Counted from the stretch's first letter, positions 47,445-59,439 are shown. The stretch is DNA of 64,000 bases from Holothuria scabra (GCA_037179385.1 CM074190.1:5160284-5224283), one strand, 5' to 3'. The notes: generated by a model from the letters alone, not told the origin. Numbers and translations are program-made.

Positions 47445-47723
47445 CATTACATGAAATGGCCCTTAGTAAAATTGCCTACCTCTACACATTATAAAACCCG
47501 ACTTTTAGGCAGTCAAGTCGGGTTTTTACTTGATGTTTGCACCTACAGTTTATAGCTGCTCCAACCTTAAAATCAGTAAAAATATGATAAAACCCAGTAA
47601 GCCTTGGATTGGCCATAAACTGTTGGTGTTAACAATCAATTAAAAACCCGACTTACCACCCAAAAGTCAGGTTTTAGGCTTTATAGTGGTAGGCAGTTTC
47701 AGTAAGGGCTATTTCACGTAATG
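47445..47723. mobile_element. 279-bp foldback MITE in the intron next to the zinc-finger exon
   Basis: The arms of about 85 bp are imperfect inverted repeats: CATTACATGAAATGGCCCTT then AGTAAAATTGCCTACC at the left, and (reverse complement of the right) CATTACGTGAAATAGCCCTT then ACTGAAACTGCCTACC. Inner blocks AAACCCGACTT and AAGTCGGGTTTTTA recur within each arm. It ends 51 bp before the exon start. No clear target duplication. Confidence 0.8.
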
Positions 47724-47774
47724 TCTGCTATTATAGGTTGTTTAACATTCTATGTTGTTTTGGTCTTTTGTTAG

Positions 47775-49066
47775 ATTCCGAAGAGTGTTTTGCGACAGAA
47801 ACTAATGATGAGGAATGTAGTGAACCATCACATAAAGAGAGAGACAGTCAGACTCTTATGACACCTCAACTAGTACAAAAATGTCACGTCTGTGGTGCAG
47901 TATTTCATGAGGAGTTATCAGATTCATCGCAAAAAAGTAAGAATTCCTTCCAGAAGGCACCCATATGCAAGGTTTGTGATCAAATGTCTGCTGAGAGTCC
48001 TGGAACAATCCGAAGAAATAAATCTTGGTCTTCTGATAATGTCTTGAAATTAACAGGCGGTTGTAGGAAAAAGGTCAGTAAAGTCAGGAGTGGGAAGGTT
48101 AGAGAAAGGGGTATTCAGAATAATTTTAGGTGTAAATTTTGCAAGAAAGTTATACCAGGGAAGGAAACCATGAATGTTCACTATTTGCATCACTGTGCTA
48201 AAAATCCATTCAAATGTCAGTACTGTGGTGAAGTCTTCACCACAACACAGAAGCTGAAAAAGCATGAGAAATCCCATGCAGGTGAATTATCTTTCACTTG
48301 TAGATACTGTGATAAAACGTTTGAAAGATACGACCAAATGAGACATCATGAAAAGAGACATTTTAGAAGTAGTACTGGTGGGAAGCCATACAAGTGTAAG
48401 GTTTGCAGTAGTGGTTTCAAAAGACTATTTGATATGAAAATTCATGAAAAAATTCATTTTGTTGGGAAAACTTACAAATGCCAATTCTGTGACCAATCCT
48501 TTGTTAGAAAAAACACTCTTAAAAGACATGAACAGGTGCACACAGGAGAAAAACCTTTCAAGTGCCAAATTTGCAAAAAAGGTTTTCGCAGGCCATACAA
48601 CTTGAAAACACACGAATATACACATTCAGGCCTGAAGCTTTTTCAATGTAAAATTTGTGGCAAAAGGTATTCTCAAAGAGATGTGCTAAGATGCCATGAA
48701 AAGGCGCATAGATATAAGCCATTTAAATGTAGGTATTGTGATGATTTATTCTCCATGAAAGATGAACAGATTAACCACGAAGAGCAATTTCATTCTAAGG
48801 AGAGACCTCATGAGTGTAAGGTCTGTTTGAAACGATTTAAGGTAGAAAGTGACTTAGTTTGCCATAAAAGGCTCCACTCTGATAAAAGAACTTTTCAATG
48901 TATGTTGTGTGATAAAAAGTACACAAGGAGTTATCACTTGAGAAGACATGAAATTACACATACTGGTGAAAGACCTTTTAAATGCAACCATTGTGACAAG
49001 GGATTCACTCGAAAATGCGGACTGAAGGTTCATATGAGAACTCATAAGAACCACAATGAGACATAG
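47775..49066 (+). CDS. C2H2 zinc-finger gene: terminal exon with ten zinc fingers
   Basis: The exon starts after the acceptor TCTTTTGTTAG in phase 1 and ends at TAG; the upstream ATG at 47,738 lies in the intron tract and is not used. It encodes an acidic lead (DSEECFATETNDEECSEP), a degenerate CHVC...CKVC pair, a C2HC-like unit (FRCKFCKKVIP...HHC), then ten C2H2 fingers of the (F/Y)xCxxCxxxF...HxxxH type. TGEKP/TGERP-like linkers join several fingers (for example HTGEKPFKC and HTGERPFKC). C2H2 arrays bind DNA and sometimes RNA; a nuclear regulator is likely. The target is unknown. No KRAB, BTB or SCAN domain is seen. It closes a gene with phase-1 exons at 41,154, 44,065 and 46,463. Confidence 0.9.
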
Positions 49067-49155
49067 TCTTTGCGAAAAGGTTATGAGCAACTGAGGATAT
49101 TCAATGTTAAAATGACACAATTGATTACAGAAAACAAAATGAAGTCAATAAGTAC

Positions 49156-49161
49156 AATAAA
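49156..49161 (+). terminator. Polyadenylation signal AATAAA of the zinc-finger gene
   Basis: AATAAA lies 90 bp after the zinc-finger stop codon, a usual distance for a short 3' UTR. No downstream GU-rich element was confirmed. Confidence 0.55.
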
Positions 49162-49169
49162 ATAATATC

Positions 49170-52100
49170 TGACATGTAAGACAATATGCTTAATTACTTC
49201 TTTTCATTCTGATAAAGTCATTGAATAGTGTAGTGTACATTCATGTTAGGAAAAGCCCCTTAGCTACTTTTCAAATTTGGTACCTGCCATAGCAGGCACA
49301 TGGCAGGAAAGATGGATTAAGTCAATTTCAGTGGAGTATTGTGTGTGTGCATAGATCCATGAAGCTACTCAGGAAATGTCCAGTGACCAGCACAACAGAG
49401 GCATTGTGATCGTATTCTTCTATGACACTGCACACAAAAGCAGTGATAGCTCTCAGGATTTATCTTTTTTCTACTTGGGTACTTCAGTTTTTTCAAATGA
49501 GCTAAGGGGAGTTTCCTCTCATGTTAAAGGAGCGTAGAAAGTTCATTTTGATAACTAAGTAGGGGTTGTTGGAGGATATGAGCCATATGTTACAACTGGT
49601 TCTTGGAAAGGTAAATGAATCAGTTTTGATTCAAAACCAAACGCAACAACAAGGTTGCAAGACTCACAGATATAGTTAAGTGAGCATCCAGTTACTGTAT
49701 TATTAAAGGTCATGTGACATGAAATGATAAAGGTGGGCAGTCAAGATAAAAAGCATTAAAAACCAATGAAAAAGCCTCAATTCCCATCAAAATCCATCAA
49801 AAGTTAACCATTTTACAGGGTAAATTCTGGTTTGCACTTGATCATTAATAAACATGACCTAAATATGCAAATCTTGTGATGTCATGGGAAGGACATGGCT
49901 AATGTTATCCTTCATTTTTAAAACCTTCATTTCAAGGACAGTTGTAACATTAATTTGGCCAGAGGGTTTTATTTTGGAATTTAAAATTTTGTCCTTGAAA
50001 ATCATCAGTATCAATCACCAGATCATAAACTATCTGAGTATTAATTAATAGATAATTAAAATAGGATTAACAAAGGGAATTTCAACACTATGCCACACTC
50101 CACATCATTATTTTTTGTATAGGTAACAAGTTGCTTCAGAAACAATCAAACTTTGAAGGGGTATGGTGAGAACCATAAAAGATAAAAGACATAATTCCAA
50201 CAGATTTTTCCTTAGGAAAGTTCACTCCCTATCTGCCAAATGAAGTCAAGGCATTTTGCTGACATGTCGCACAACCTTCAACAAGTTAGTGTGGTATTTA
50301 CAAAAAACATTTGGGAAGTGCATCCTCAATTTAACACAAATTTAGTACTAGCTTATCTAAATTACCCTAATAAAACTTACCTATTTACAACTGCAACTTT
50401 AAAATGATGCTAGGTCTGGAACAGCTTCAACTGATGGTCAGGCTGCTCCTTAATTCTCTTTGTATTGTGAGAATATGACATCACTTAATGCTTCCATCAA
50501 TAGCATGTGCTTACTTTTTGATAAGTTGGTTTGTATGCTTTATTTGTGATTAATAAATTTCCAGCAACAAAGGCCCAAAGTCACAACATATTAGCTGAAA
50601 GGTTGATCGTAGCAGACTACAGCAGACTTGCTTCGTACAGCTCAGTCAAAGGTACAGTGCACACAGTGTAACATGTATAAGACTACTGTTAAATCACAAT
50701 ATCAGAATTGATCATCAGGGTGGTAGCTGTGGTGTGTATTTAACTTTTATATATCAAGAATATTTATAGATTTGGTACTTGTGACCAGTGCTAACACTGA
50801 CATTGCATATTGTTTACATGATAAAAGTTAAGTTTTACATCCAAAAGAGAAGGAAAATTTTGAAATTTTGAATTTGTATTCTGGCTTGTGAGAGGTTTGT
50901 GCATAATTTGTAAAAGCTAGTGTCTGGTCATAAATTTCTAAACACTGAATTGAATCATTAACTCCCTGATGAAACCACAGGCATTCAAAGCATTATATAC
51001 ACATATATACTAAACGATAAATATATACATATACTAACAATGTTGGTCACTGTACATACAAAACCTAGTACACACAGGCAGCATACGAGGCCTACTTTGA
51101 CATTTTTAACCATACTGCAAACCTCAAAAGACTTCATTAGGACATGTCAGAAGTTCAAGTTGAACCCCAAACAGCATTCATCAGTTCCTCTGATAAATTT
51201 TTTCCCTTAATGTCACTTCCAAACGGTAAAGTATAATTACCATTTGCAGTGAAAAAAAATGATAAACTCTGCTGGGAAATCTTTCCAGGAGCAATGTATT
51301 CTATTGTTAATGTTGATTCTCTTTACATGAAGAGTCATGTTATTGTTAATGGTCTTCACATATGCAAGTTTGTATGATATGTAGCTAAATAAATTTATTA
51401 CTAATAGCAGATTATAGTCTTCCAGATTCGGTTACATTGTATTCCTATTTTGGAAATTTGCTTTTTTTAAGACAAAAAGAATTAATTGTTTAGCTTTCAG
51501 ATTTTATAAATATTTCATCATTTTTCAACATGTGTTGAATGGTGGGGGGGGGGGGGGGAGGTTGTAATTAGAATGTAGTTAGAATTTTAGAACATCTACA
51601 AAGCTTCCCCCCCCCCCCCCGAGGCATTTCAACTTTGTGGGTATGAAATTTCAGACAGCATAGGTAAAGAACTGGTTTATGAGACAAAAGCTATTACCAA
51701 TTCAAAGCCATGCAGGTACTTTTTGGAAAATAAGCAACCATAGAGATTGTCTTGTTTTCCTCAGGGGGTAACCTATATATAAACTGTAAGTATAAAATAA
51801 TTAAAAATAATGTCAGAATGTGTTCCAAAAAACAAGAATTTCTGTGTTCATTCTAATATTTATTCTCATAAAGAGGTGCTGAACTTTTGATACAACCCTC
51901 ATTTAAAATATGATGACCAGTACCACTAAAATAGCACATGTGTTCACTGTGTAAAGCTTAAGTGTACAGTATGACAATTTGCAGCAGTTGCCTGCTGGAC
52001 TCCCCCATCCCCCAGATATATCCCTCTCCAATGTGTTCAGTTCAGCTATTTAGCATGGGCTAGACTCTTCCACTGCAAGCAATATTAAGGTCAGTAATAT

Positions 52101-53330
52101 TAATTTGTATTGATATTGTGTTACTCCATATTAATCGTCATACTTACCTTATAGCATTTACATTTTAAATTGATTCATTATTAATTTCTTAAAAATTTTA
52201 TCAGTTTCATATCTTTGTATAGAAGTGATTCTGCCATGAATGAGATTCTGATATTGGCCTCTTGACCAAAATCTTTCAGTAAACTGTTCTTCAGTAAACT
52301 GTTGAGAACAGATCCAAGAATAATGAACAAAAAGGCTTGAAGGCTCAATTATTGGTCAAATTGAGTGGGTGTACGTTGGGGAAATAATTATTTATTTAAG
52401 GAGATTTGGTTGAGTCCTTATTAGCTTAACCCACAAAATGTGGGTAGAGCTTATGTTATACTATAGAGGGACAAGATGTCTGTCTCACTAAAAATGTCTG
52501 TCTCACTTTTCAAAAGGTTTCAGCCTCTGTTATTGCCAGTGGATTTTTCTAAAATTTGCTGTACAGGTGTCATGTTAGTGGGGCAACACATTTTCTTCCT
52601 AGCAACATGATAAACCAAAGAGAAGTGGGAATTTTTTGCTATTTTGATCATTTTTTGCCTCAAGGCAAAATTTCATGGAACACAATCCGAGTAAAGGCAT
52701 TGTTAGCATTTAGATCTATTCTTGTAACTGCCTGTGTCCACTGTGTACACACCATGAGTTCCCAGTCAGCTTATTACTTGCCCCCCAGTAATTTTAGTAT
52801 ATAAACAGGGAGCTGCCATTACACAGATCTTTCCTTTGCTGTGTGAGGACACTTCTATACTGTGGGGTCACTGTGGTGATATTTAGCTCATCACCAAGTT
52901 TCTTTCCCAGGTCAAGCTGGACTAGTGGTGGATATATGATCTTCGTTACATGTTACAATTTCTAATAATGTCAATTTGAATGTTTTATATTTATATTTGT
53001 ACAGACGAAATTAATAAATGAAATGAATGAAAAATGTAATGTCCACAAGTCAGCATTTCCTATCAGCCTTCAAATGGATGGTGAATCAAAGTTTCTTCCA
53101 ATACTACATTTTTTGCTTACAAATTTCACAGAGGAGTGAGCTGGAGAGAGAGGGAGGGAGGGAGAAGAAAACAGATGGAAATGATGGGAGAGAGGGATTG
53201 AGGGAGGTGGGAGGAAAAACATTTGGGCCATCTTCTCTTTCTTTATTGCATATTCCACTGTCCTTCACAAACTGGTCAATTGTACTATGACATAAAGTTG
53301 TTTGCTGCCCTCATAGGCAGCATTATCTTA
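49170..53330. other. CpG-poor gene-free stretch with homopolymer G and C runs and a LINE tail
   Basis: No exon or domain is recognised. G15 at 51,544-51,558 and C14 at 51,607-51,620 face each other about 50 bp apart. At about 52,900-53,035 a sequence ending AATTAATAAATGAAATGAATG resembles the LINE tail at 33,720-33,765 in the opposite orientation and is probably a LINE 3' fragment. Confidence 0.4.
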
Positions 53331-53331
53331 A

Positions 53332-53888
53332 AGTGTACCTCCAGTCAAAGAAATCAGAATATGAAAAGCATGTAAAATAAATTCTAACAGTCCAGCTCCC
53401 ATCTTCAAAGGACATTCCTGAGCTGAGATATAAAATGTTGAAGTTTATTCACTCAATTTAAAATGGTACATTGAACAATAATTTGTGATGTCATTGTAGT
53501 AAGTCAAATTACAATCTTTGTCTTTCTTTGTTTTTCTGAAAGTTACTGCCCCTTGTACCAAGGTGTGATAGCACTCTTACTCTTATGGGGTGATGATTAA
53601 TTAAGCCTTCTGTGTGCAACATGCTATGGAAGCAAACAGGAGTGTTCAAGGTCATAAAAACAATTATAACTTTCAAAGGAAACAAACCATCTTATTTATG
53701 TGAGTTGTACAACAAAGAAGTCTTAAATTTTTTTGCAATTGACCAATTTGTTTTAAGAGAATTAACTGTAATATTTTATATCTCAGCTCAGGAATGTCCT
53801 ATGAAGATGGGATTTGGACTGTTAGCATTCACCTTCATGCTCTTTAAAACTATATATATTTTTGAGTTATTTGACTTGAGCTACACCT
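53332..53888. mobile_element. 557-bp foldback MITE, copy 2
   Basis: Collinear with 21,518-22,085 across its length (for example CTGAGATATAAAATGTTGAA, AATAATTTGTGATGTCATT, GTGATAGCACTCTTACTCTT, GTTCAAGGTCATAAA). The ends AGTGTACCTCCAGTC and (reverse complement) AGGTGTAGCTCAAGTC are more diverged than in copy 1. A short open frame inside is not a gene. Confidence 0.8.
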
Positions 53889-53889
53889 G

Positions 53890-56030
53890 AAGGGGATGAA
53901 CTAGCTACAGAGATTTATCCCTGACACATTTCAACTGCTACTGTAGGTGAACAGTGTTTACATGCTGGTCGGCCCGACTGGAGTTGTCTGGGTATGTGCT
54001 AAGTGTACACCATGATTTTGTTCAAGATGAATTAACAACTGAACTGGTAACATCAGAAGGGTTGAGCAACAGTAGCTTTTCTGCTATAGTTAAGTAGTTG
54101 TTGGCATTTACGAGAATGTAGGTCATTTTTCGTCACTGGCTAGACTGTGTTGTGCTATAAAGTGTGCTCGATCACTAATATTTGTATTCCATTATAAATA
54201 CTCTACATATGTTACATATTTAAAGTGATCGCTGTCACTAGTAGCAATATTTTATTTTTGCTTCCATGACTTATTTAACAAATTTTACTATTTTATACAG
54301 AGATACTTTTTTCATCAGCCACTGTATTCTGATTATCCATTGTTATCACATTTTTGTCATCCGTTCATACATTCAAAGTGCCTTGCAAGTTAGCTTTTCT
54401 TCTGTACTTACGAGATATGTTTACATGGTCCAGTAGATAGAAATATAAATCTGTATTTTTATACCACTTCAAAAGTCAAAAATAAATTATTTTTTCTTTA
54501 CATTTCTTCTTTATATTTCATCTTTATATCTTCTTTATGTTTCGTCATTTATCTTGTATCCAACAGTGCCTTGTGTCAGTTACTGGCCATATAAAGTATC
54601 ATAGTGGTTCTATGGTCCATAAATAAACAAATTATTGTCTAGAAACTTTGGTCAGGAGATAAAGCTCAAAATATGATAACAGTGGTGTCCTATTTTAAAA
54701 TAGTTTTGTCAAGTCAAGCCTTTATCATGTCATTTGTTACCAAAGTGAGGCTTCAGCCATGCTCAAGGTATCCTTGACAGTTATTTTAAAATATTTTCTT
54801 GAAACACTGATAATAACAAGAGATGGCTGCACTTTACCAAGTTAAAACCAGGTTCATTGTGTCGGTTCTAGAGGGGGCATGATAAATTACTGTACACGGT
54901 TTCTTGCCATGAATATGAAGATAAATAGAGAAACTCATCAATGTACTCTCAGCTTACTGTTTTTGTGATGCATTTTTAAACTTGCTACACATTTCCTACG
55001 ATGCCTTTTTAATATGCTCAATGTAATGATATCACTTGACTTGCAGGTGAAACAATCAAGGTTATTACAAGCACAAATACGAAACTTAACATGGTGCGGT
55101 TACTCCCCGTGGAGGTTAAAATGTTGGGGCGGAAGTGACAGGGGACTCACATCCCTAAGCTCATCCATTTCTACTCTCAATGAGTGTTTGTGAAAAATAG
55201 TGCCGTCCCTTTACAATTTCAAACATCAGCATTTCAATAACAAAAACAATAAAAGAGCTAAATGACAACAAAGGTGGGGTACACACTACATGTACTGCAC
55301 ATTAATTATTTCCTGCTTCCTATTCATTGCCATCTTTTACACCTTGACAAGCACCGGCTATTTACGAGGGTGATTTCCCGAAACCTCTTGCAGACACAAT
55401 TCCACCTACATTTCCCATTACCCCTGGCAAGTACCATCCTTGTACATCCCCCTTCCCAACATAAATCAAGAAGCTTCTTGGGTAGGGACATCCTGACATA
55501 ACGAGTATGAAAAAATCCCAAACGCAGAAGGGGTCACTTGGGTTGCAATCTTCCTTCCAGTCCAAGTCACATTGGGCAGGATAAAGTGAATAATCTCCAA
55601 CGATTCCTGGGACGACCTCGCAACGACGGTTTACTTGCCTAATTAAAGGCAGGTTATTCAGAGAGCCTTAACTGTTAGGTTCATAAATTCTATCACTAGC
55701 AAATTTTCAGTATAAGCCAACAGTCATCACTCGACCTTTGTGGAAACTTTTTAAATATGTGAAACGTTAGGTTTATAACATGCCGAACGCCATCAAAAAA
55801 CAAATAGATGTATCATATTTATACATGATGAATGAAGAGATAGATAATGTAAGTAACGGAATATTTTGCCACACTATTGTGATTATCTAATGCACAAGAA
55901 AGAAAGTGTTGCAGAAAGATGGGCATATCTACTCTACCGGGAATATCACAGATCAGCAATACTTTACAAAAAACAATACAGTTACCCTTAGGTAAAAGAA
56001 GTGCGGCCGAAATGAAAGTGGGTAATTACA
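53890..56030. other. Gene-free stretch; CpG returns from about 55.08 kb
   Basis: No domain-bearing frame. CG dinucleotides become frequent again after about 55,080, marking the right edge of the CpG-depleted domain. Nothing else is recognised. Confidence 0.4.
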
Positions 56031-56057
56031 GGGTCACCCATGCATACATGCATGCAT

Positions 56058-56081
56058 ACATAACATAACATAACATAACAG
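56058..56081. repeat. Short (ACATA)n pentanucleotide repeat
   Basis: About four to five units of ACATA/ATAAC follow a CATGCATACATGCATGCATA stretch. Confidence 0.7.
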
Positions 56082-56379
56082 GTTGAAGGGCAAAGGAGGG
56101 CCAAAGCCCCATAAGATGCCCTGAAGTCCAGGCCCTAATCAATTAACTTTTTCGAAGATCCCAATGCCAGGGTGAGTGTGGATGAACACCGGCGAACTTC
56201 GCCTGCTCTTTTCGACTAGTGCTCAGAGGTAACGAGGCAGGCGTGTACTAATAGCTCCCAATCCTGCTCCCGGGACCGCCATTTAACGTCCCCATCCGAC
56301 GGACGTGAGCGTATCCCCAGTCTTTAGCCACTTTCCCAAAGGCTGGAGGGGGTGGAGGTTATGCTTGCTCTGCACCACT

Positions 56380-56645
56380 GCTCAACAGCTGAACTGAGCA
56401 AGCTGACAACTTCCTGAGTCGGACAACTTCCTGAAACGGACAACTTCCTGAAACGGACAACCAAATTCCCAATTTTGTAATTCACCAATTTTAAACCCCC
56501 TCAGCATCACTGTGAACACAGCTATGCTGAACAAGTTAATTTTTAGACCCCGGAAAATTTCCAAGTGGTTCCACCGGGATTTGATCCGGGGACCTTCAGT
56601 ATGCAAGGCAGTACGCTCAAACCACCAAGCCATCTCCACCCAACA
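56380..56645 (-). mobile_element. tRNA-derived SINE (family 2) with 17-bp tandem repeat
   Basis: On the minus strand the head has GGCTTGGTGGTTTGAGC (A box region) and GGATCAAATCCCGG (B box region). It continues into a body that contains three copies of a 17-bp unit, CGGACAACTTCCTGAAA on the plus strand at about 56,405-56,461. The acceptor stem does not pair. The family differs from family 1 and from the tRNA-like block at 62.0 kb. Confidence 0.65.
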
Positions 56646-56790
56646 TATACATGTTGTATGCTTACCTCAAATATAAACGGAAAATGTCTTGTGTCCTACA
56701 AGGTGCATATCAACCGTATCATCGTCTTTTTCTGCGTCTCAGAGTGTATGCCAGCACAGGAACTTTTGGTTGACCCCAACAGTTCTTGAT

Positions 56791-56946
56791 GGTGACTGCC
56801 TGTGTTCCGACACCCATATATTCCGACAATCTCTATATTCATCTGTGATTGAATTGTCGGAACTAGGAGTGTCGGAACATAACATGTGTTGAAAAGTAAT
56901 GGATTTGTCGGAATTGAGGGGTGTCGGAATATACTGGGCTGTAACC
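56791..56946. mobile_element. 156-bp MITE of TTCCGACA palindromes, perfect 9-bp target duplication
   Basis: Left end GGTGACTGCC pairs with the right end (reverse complement GGTTACAGCC). TTCCGACACCC follows on both arms and TTCCGACA units recur inside. GTTCTTGAT flanks both sides exactly (56,782-56,790 and 56,947-56,955). The 9-bp duplication suits a Mutator-like element; this is inference. Non-coding. Confidence 0.85.
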
Positions 56947-57557
56947 GTTCTTGATATAGTTTGCAATGGAGCAAAATTTTAGAGGGGGATCATTGGAGGG
57001 GGTTTGTTAGGGAATATACGGTAGATACAGATGTGCGACTCGGAATTGACAAAATTTGGTATTAGGGGACGGACAAAGTCCAGTGTATATTTTTTGTGTC
57101 TGTTGGCAAAATGTGGTCACACTTTGACATGTTCAATACGGTGTGTGCCCGTACATTAATACATCATTTGGGATTCTTTCAGATTTGATTCAGACTGCGA
57201 GATTTAAGTAGATGCGTAAAATCAACTTAAAAAATTGACCGTTTAAACGTGATGTTGATCCCTCTTAAACTGTGAGCGAGTCTAGTGAACCGTACATACT
57301 CGACTAAGTTAGGGTCAAATACATTTGAATAAAACTTCATACAGAAGTTGCATCCTACAATTAACTGTATATCTTTGACGCCATAACAATGTATTAGTTA
57401 ACGGAATTTGAGCATCGGTTGAACTTAGTCAGCTGAAATTTGCAAGGAGTAACACGATATTGGATCGTCTGTCTTACTAATTTGCGCATCATCACAGTTC
57501 AATACAGGAAATAAAAGCCTACTTAGCTGAAGGCGATTCCGATCAGCCAAAGATGGT

Positions 57558-59105
57558 CATGGGCGGAGCTAGGGATATCAGTCGGAGGGGGCGAAAATGG
57601 TCTGCAGGGGCGCTTTGAAGGAGTATATACCTTTAGTCTCAGCATGATCTAAGTCATGGCTTTTCAGACTTTTCGATTTGGTTTTCCCCACCTTGTAGAA
57701 GTCTAGTCTTACTCAGGAAGCTTTTCTATGAAAACAAGTTTAATTTTTTATCCATGGACGTCCGCAGAAGAAAATTCAGGGGTAAAAATATATATTAGGA
57801 GGAAAAAGCTCCACTCCACCATGAGTTGGCGCGGAGCGCAAGAAAATTTTGCGCCAAAATTCCTCCCAGATCGCTAGAAATGGCACTTCTTAAATCTATG
57901 TACCGCACGTAAATAGGGAAAACACTGAGTGAAATGTTGATGTTAATCTTTCTTCGTCTTTTTCTTTATTTTTTATTAGTTTTTTTTTTAGATCTTTTAT
58001 TTTCTAGGGGAAGGAAAGCCCCCCGCCCCTGCCCCGACCTGCACACGCCCATGTTTGTATCCCTCTCTTTTACATACTAGTATGAAGGCGACCATTATAT
58101 TCTGTGTTATTGTCAGGTCTCGATTTGAGATTTTAATAATAATGGACTACTTTGTGGAGATGACCTTCCAGAGCCAATAGCAAGCAATCTTACAGGGGAA
58201 AAGTTTTGGAAATTAATCACCGCTAGGTGTCCTTTTTTGGCATCTGGAAATCGAGATAAGAACACGAAGAAACATTAATTGACATCATTCACATTATGTG
58301 ACCACTCATTAAGTACATTGTAAAAAATACACAAGACAAAAGGTCAGCAGAGATACCGAATTCATAAGAAATAAAAGGAGCCTAAACTTTATTAGATGCA
58401 ATTTTCAGGTTTTGAGACCACTGAAGTATAGAAAGAAGTATATTCGTGACGTTATCGTGCTGTATCGTACGGTGTCAGATGACCACTCTGCATTTACGGA
58501 ATACAACAGCCATTTATCATGAGAACGACCACTCGAAGTAAAAACAAATGGAAACTGCTCATGAGTACTCTAAAACCGTTACAACTATGAAAACAGTTTT
58601 ATTTTAACCAGAATGCTCTCTCCAGATGTTTTTTAAAAATGTTGTGGAAGCTATTTTGGTATATTTATAAACCCTTTTTATCGTCTATGTTGACATTTAT
58701 CCCCGACAAGAAGAGGACTATTTGCGCTTCAATTATTGTTGTCCCTTCTGCAACTTTTATTAGCCGTGGAGGGTGGAATGTCAGTCTCAGTGTGCATTTT
58801 GCAAACTTATAATTACGCTTGGTTTAGAAGCATACATTAGTGCTTATAAAGCATGAAGATACGCTTCCGCAAAATCTATCCCTGTTACAGAAGATGACCC
58901 ATTTCATCAGAATAAAGTGCAGATAGTACAATTAATGGTATCTTGTGAGTATTTTGTTATCTTAAAACAACGCTATTAAATTATGTCTTTTGCCAATAAT
59001 GGTGCAAGATTGGAGTATCCTTGAAAGGGCGCCGGCAGACGATTTTGGTACGTCAGGGGGCCCGGGGGGCGACCGCCCCCTGAAAATATGGAAGCTGCGC
59101 CACTG
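57558..59105. mobile_element. 1.55-kb hAT-like non-autonomous element containing a nested MITE
   Basis: It begins CATGGGCGGAGCTAGGG and ends GAAGCTGCGCCACTG, which are partly inverted. Flanks AAGATGGT (57,550-57,557) and GTGATGGT (59,106-59,113) match at 6 of 8. The right half (58,354-59,105) matches 24,640-25,411. A smaller element is nested at 57,753-58,053. No transposase. Confidence 0.65.
57753..58053. mobile_element. 301-bp hAT-like MITE, nested
   Basis: Ends CATGGACGTCCGCAG and (reverse complement) CATGGGCGTGTGCAG. Flanks TTTTTATC (57,745-57,752) and TTTGTATC (58,054-58,061) match at 7 of 8. Its interior block CTCCCAGATCGCTAGAAATG matches the copy at 29,885-30,144. Confidence 0.8.
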
Positions 59106-59439
59106 GTGATGGTGGCCATTTTGGTCAATTAGAGTTGAATCGTCTCAATTTTACTGTCTTCATGCAATGCTAAACCCTTATATAGCGGGAATTAAGGTGT
59201 ATTTTAGTGTACAATCAACCATGATACAAAAGAATTTAAAAAATTAATACTCATGGACCCAAGTAATGCCCGACTTAAAGGCCCATCATTTGACTTTTCG
59301 GATTCATATAAAGGCTATACTTTACTCTAAATCTTACAAAACTTTGACCGTAGATGGAGTTAACCGGGCCACGATTTTGTTAAGTCCAACTGCAAATGTA
59401 AAAAAGGGGTTATAAAATCCATAGGGCCTACTTTTATTT

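Noticed and set aside
47738..47774. ATG-initiated extension of the zinc-finger frame (MFNILCCFG...)
   Set aside because: It is translation of the intron's pyrimidine tract; the acceptor TCTTTTGTTAG and the phase fit to the preceding exon place the exon start at 47,775.
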